Source of the DNA: Pseudomonadota bacterium
GTDB lineage: Bacteria > Pseudomonadota > Alphaproteobacteria > Rhizobiales > Rhizobiaceae
Assembly (NCBI GenBank): GCA_023404095.1
Contig: JAEYDD010000032.1
Span: 124,001-188,000 of the forward strand
Reading direction: 5' to 3'
Length of the DNA: 64,000 bases
The position numbers were made by a program, and so were the translations under genes. Positions within the stretch are counted from its first letter, which is position 1, and the number at the start of each line of letters is the position of its first letter. The notes below the pieces were generated by a model. It did not search any database. It worked only from the letters and a program-made list of their open reading frames with translations, and had not been told where the DNA came from. Of this stretch, positions 60,839-64,000 are shown piece after piece.

Positions 60839-63800
60839 CTACTTCTTCATCTGCTCCTTGAGAGCGGCCAGCTTGGCGAAGGGCGAATCCGGATCGATCG
60901 GCTTCTCCTTGCGCGGCGGGCGCGCCTCGAATTTCACGGGCTTGCCGCCACGATCGTCCCGCGACGGACGGTCGTTCCGCTCGCTGCGCTCCGGCCGGCC
61001 GCCCTGCGGCTTTCCGTCGCGCCCCTTGGCGAATTCGGGACGCCCGCCCTGGCGGGGCCCGTCCCGCCGGTCGCCGTCACGGCGTTCGCCGTCGCGACGC
61101 CCGCCACCCTGCTTCTGTCCGCGGCGATCATCCTGGCCCTGGCCGCCCTGGGAATGATTGCGCTGGCCATGATTGCGCTGACCCTGTCGGGCATTGTCGT
61201 TACGACCGCCAGGACGCCACAGGAGAACGGGACGCACTTCTGCCGGCGCTTCGTCCGTGGCCGGAGCTGCTTGCGGCGGAGTTTCGTCGGCAGCCGGCAC
61301 GTCCTCGGACACGGCAGCTTCGGATGCCTGGTTTTCGGCAGCCTCGGCTACGGGCGCAGCATCGCCGGCGGCGGCAGTCTCGGTCTCGCCTTCCGCGTCG
61401 GCATCGTCCACCGACGCCGCAGCCTCCTCGGCGGGCGCTTCTGCCGCGACCTCGCCCTCGGGCTTTCCTGCGACCTTCGCATCTTCCGCACCAAGGAAAG
61501 CGGCTGCTTCTTCCGGCTTGACGCTATCGGCGCGATAGCCAAGCCCCTTCAGGATTTCTTCCATGTCGTCCGGCGTAGCACCCAGAATGGAGAGCATCGA
61601 CGTGGTCGCCGTGAAACGGCGGCCGTCATAGGCGCCTTCCGGGCGTGGCGTTGTTCCCGGCTTCCACTGCAGCAGCGGCCGGATGATATCTGCAAGCCTC
61701 TCGAGAATGTCGATGCGCACAGCGCGCTTGCCGAGGAAGCGGAAGCCCGCAAGCTTGTAGAAGGCCCGCTCGAAGCTGGGGTCGGTGACGATGGACGTGC
61801 GTCCCGCCGCCAGCGCCGGGATCAGTTCACCGTATCCCGGCTTGTCGAGGCCGTCGTTCTTCAGCGCCCAGAGCAAGGTGATCAGCTCGGCCGGAGCCGG
61901 CTTCAGAAGCGCCGGCATGAATATGTGATAGGCTCCAAAACGAATGCCGTGCTTGCGGATAGAGGCGCGCGCCTCCTGGTCCAGCGACTTCACGTCATCT
62001 GCGACGTCGCGCCGGAACAGAACACCAAGGCTCTCGACGAGCTGGAATGCCAGCCCCTTGGCAAGGCCCTGCAGGTCTTCTGCGCGCGACAGATCATCGA
62101 GCGGCTTGAGCACGGTGGCGATATGGTGATTGACGAAGCGCTCGATGCGCGCCGCGACGTGGTCGCGGGCGCTGCCGGTCAGCTGCTCGTCGGCAAGCAC
62201 GATGACACGCGGGCGCATGACATGCTCGCTCGCCGCAAGACGGGCAACCGGATCGCCCAGCCAGCGAACCGTACCATCCGAGCCGATCGCCAGATCGCTA
62301 TTGCCGGCGGCGTGAAGCCTGGCCGCGCGCGCTTCGAATTCCAGCGCGAGCGCCTTCTGGGCCGCGCCCTGCACCGCCTTCGCGTCAGGCCCTTCCGTGC
62401 CTGAAGCAAGCGTGAACCGGAATCCGGCCAACTGCCCCACATGATGTCCTTCGACGAAGACATCGCCATTCACACTGATTTCCGCTTCCAGCATCGCATT
62501 CTCTCTCAGGCGCTTCATGAGCACAGATGTCCTGCGATCAACAAAGCGTTTCGTCAACCTTTCATGTAACGCGTCGGACAATCGATCCTCGATTTCCCGC
62601 GTCTTTTCCTGCCAGTGTGTCGGATCGGCCAACCAGTCGGGGCGATTCGACACATAGGTCCATGTTCTTATCTGCGCGATTCGTGCCGAAAGCGTGTCGA
62701 TCTCGCCATCGGTGCGATCCGCACGCCGAACCTGCTCGGCGAGGAAATCCTCGTTCACCGTACCGCGCCGGACGAGATCGGCATAGAGGGTAGAGATGAG
62801 ATCGGCATGCTGCGCCGGCGTGATGCGGCGATAATCTGGCAGCGCGCAGGCCTCCCAGAGCTTTTCCACCCGTTCCGGCGTCGTTGCCATCTCCCTGATA
62901 TCTGGATAGCGCGACAGGTGCTCCAGCGCCTGCTGGTCGACCGCCGGCAACGCGCGAGCCAGCCCGCTGACGGCCGGCGGCGCGTCGAGGCTCGCCTTGA
63001 GGTTGGCGATCGACGAAAAATCGAGCCGCTTGGAGCGCCATTGTAGCACGCGGACGGGATCGAATTCGTGCGCCTCGATCCGTTCGACCAGTTCCGGCTC
63101 GAAAGGATCCACCCTCCCGGTCACGCCGAAGGTCCCGTCGCGCATATGGCGGCCGGCACGACCTGCGATCTGCCCGAGCTCGCCCGGATTGAGATTACGG
63201 TACTGATAGCCGTCGAACTTCCGATCCTGCGCGAAGGCGACATGGTCCACGTCGAGATTGAGACCCATGCCGATGGCGTCGGTCGCAACGAGATACTCGA
63301 CATCACCCTCCTGGTAGAGGCCGACCTGGGCGTTGCGGGTGCGCGGCGAAAGCGCCCCCAGGACGACCGCCGCACCGCCCCGCTGGCGACGGATCAGTTC
63401 GGCGATCGCATAGACCTCGTCGGCAGAAAAAGCGACGATGGCCGTTCGCTGCGGCAAGCGCGTGATTTTCTTCGACCCCGCATAGAACAGCTGCGAAAGG
63501 CGCGGGCGCTCGACCACGTTGATGCCCGGCAGAAGATGTTCGAGGATCGGCTTCATGGTCGCCGCCCCAAGCAGCAGCGTCTCCTCGCGGCCACGCAGAT
63601 GCAGGATGCGGTCGGTGAAGATGTGGCCGCGCTCAAGATCGCCGGCGAGTTGCACCTCGTCGATCGCCACGAAGGCGGCACGCGTCTCGCGCGGCATCGC
63701 CTCGACGGTGCAGACGGAATAGCGCGCCATATGTGGAGAGATCTTCTCCTCGCCGGTCACAAGCGCCACGTTGTGATGGCCGACCTTCTCGACGAGTCGC

Positions 63801-63991
63801 GTATAGACCTCACGCGCCAGCAGCCGGAGCGGCAGTCCGATCACGCCCGTTTCATGCGCCACCATGCGTTCGATTGCGTAATGGGTCTTGCCGGTATTGG
63901 TCGGCCCGAGCACCGCGGTGACACCGCGGCCGCTCAATGTCATCGGTGCAGCAGACAAGGCTTGCCTCGGAGAGTATCGATCGTCCGGCAA
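60839..63991 (-). CDS. Suv3-like DEAD/DEAH-family helicase with disordered RG-rich tail
   Basis: This protein of about 1050 residues begins near GRGVTAVLGPTNTGKTHYAIERM with Walker A, then has IDEVQLAGDLERG (the DEVQ motif II), VLGALSPRTRNAQ, the motif VI-like QIAGRAGRHMRDG and the RNA-helicase domain pattern of the Suv3/MgpS type. A large C-terminal region follows, including an acidic Ala/Glu-rich stretch (about 830-920) and a basic Arg/Gly/Asp-rich tail with RRDG-type repeats (about 930-1030). The start is unsettled: TTG at 63991, ATG at 63943, or a site beyond the window edge, since the frame is open to 64000. Confidence 0.85.
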   Translation of the reverse strand: MPDDRYSPRQALSAAPMTLSGRGVTAVLGPTNTGKTHYAIERMVAHETGVIGLPLRLLAREVYTRLVEKVGHHNVALVTGEEKISPHMARYSVCTVEAMPRETRAAFVAIDEVQLAGDLERGHIFTDRILHLRGREETLLLGAATMKPILEHLLPGINVVERPRLSQLFYAGSKKITRLPQRTAIVAFSADEVYAIAELIRRQRGGAAVVLGALSPRTRNAQVGLYQEGDVEYLVATDAIGMGLNLDVDHVAFAQDRKFDGYQYRNLNPGELGQIAGRAGRHMRDGTFGVTGRVDPFEPELVERIEAHEFDPVRVLQWRSKRLDFSSIANLKASLDAPPAVSGLARALPAVDQQALEHLSRYPDIREMATTPERVEKLWEACALPDYRRITPAQHADLISTLYADLVRRGTVNEDFLAEQVRRADRTDGEIDTLSARIAQIRTWTYVSNRPDWLADPTHWQEKTREIEDRLSDALHERLTKRFVDRRTSVLMKRLRENAMLEAEISVNGDVFVEGHHVGQLAGFRFTLASGTEGPDAKAVQGAAQKALALEFEARAARLHAAGNSDLAIGSDGTVRWLGDPVARLAASEHVMRPRVIVLADEQLTGSARDHVAARIERFVNHHIATVLKPLDDLSRAEDLQGLAKGLAFQLVESLGVLFRRDVADDVKSLDQEARASIRKHGIRFGAYHIFMPALLKPAPAELITLLWALKNDGLDKPGYGELIPALAAGRTSIVTDPSFERAFYKLAGFRFLGKRAVRIDILERLADIIRPLLQWKPGTTPRPEGAYDGRRFTATTSMLSILGATPDDMEEILKGLGYRADSVKPEEAAAFLGAEDAKVAGKPEGEVAAEAPAEEAAASVDDADAEGETETAAAGDAAPVAEAAENQASEAAVSEDVPAADETPPQAAPATDEAPAEVRPVLLWRPGGRNDNARQGQRNHGQRNHSQGGQGQDDRRGQKQGGGRRDGERRDGDRRDGPRQGGRPEFAKGRDGKPQGGRPERSERNDRPSRDDRGGKPVKFEARPPRKEKPIDPDSPFAKLAALKEQMKK

Positions 63992-64000
63992 CGGGAGCCC

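Overview
The window looks like a core chromosomal segment of a Rhizobiaceae alphaproteobacterium (Sinorhizobium/Ensifer, Rhizobium, Shinella or a close relative). The evidence is high GC with alphaproteobacterial codon use; an F1-only atpHAGDC operon; the mdh-sucCD-sucAB-lpdA arrangement; a glpD-glpSTPQUV glycerol ABC-transport operon of rhizobial type; an RpoH2-like sigma factor next to CarD and FdxA genes; and an Omp19-type lipoprotein. I cannot fix the genus from the sequence alone.

Layout. 1-7486 (+): the 3' part of glpD, then two ATPases, two permeases, a small membrane protein and a binding protein for glycerol uptake, closed by a strong terminator. 7487-7870: a remnant of a short-chain dehydrogenase gene. 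7853-11734 (-): a catabolic cluster (enolase-superfamily enzyme, aldehyde dehydrogenase, iron-type alcohol dehydrogenase) divergent from a LysR regulator at 11844. 12955-16020: an unrecognised membrane-anchored protein, a PPP-family phosphatase and a bifunctional mannose-1-phosphate guanylyltransferase. 16234-21256 (-): atpHAGDC. 21520-26463 (-): a small membrane protein, priA, a predicted AAA ATPase and an acyltransferase-like protein. 26601-29219: xerC, a TraB/GumN protein and a DUF2867-like protein. 29374-40779 (-): a ten-gene TCA-cycle array, mdh-sucC-sucD-sucA-sucB-MAPEG-lysE-hypothetical-SDR-lpdA, ending at a strong terminator. 40960-46381 (-): zapE, an Omp19-like lipoprotein and sdhCDAB. 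46693-49896: an Arg/Asn/Tyr-rich secreted protein (+), then uup and thiN (-). 50000-53555 (+): a TPP riboswitch followed by thiBPQ. 53827-57557 (+): an M48 protease lipoprotein and a large MscS-type channel. 57651-63991 (-): rpoH2, carD, fdxA, an S4-domain protein and a Suv3-like helicase that reaches the window edge.

How it fits together. Most genes are housekeeping energy metabolism: glycerol entry through GlpD, TCA-cycle enzymes, complex II and F1-ATPase. Thiamine salvage (thiBPQ, thiN) supplies the TPP cofactor of SucA. The observations most worth following are: (i) the GlpS/GlpT ATPase pair, in which every degenerate motif falls in one of the two composite ATP sites; (ii) GC-rich hairpins placed exactly where operons change expected stoichiometry (atpD/atpC, sucD/sucA, thiB/thiP); (iii) a match to the RpoE2 (EcfG) general-stress promoter consensus upstream of rpoH2; (iv) a 10-bp perfect inverted repeat upstream of the mdh operon; and (v) an unassigned LysR-controlled sugar-acid or alcohol catabolic cluster. 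I found no tRNA, rRNA, CRISPR array, intact mobile element, phage or defence island.
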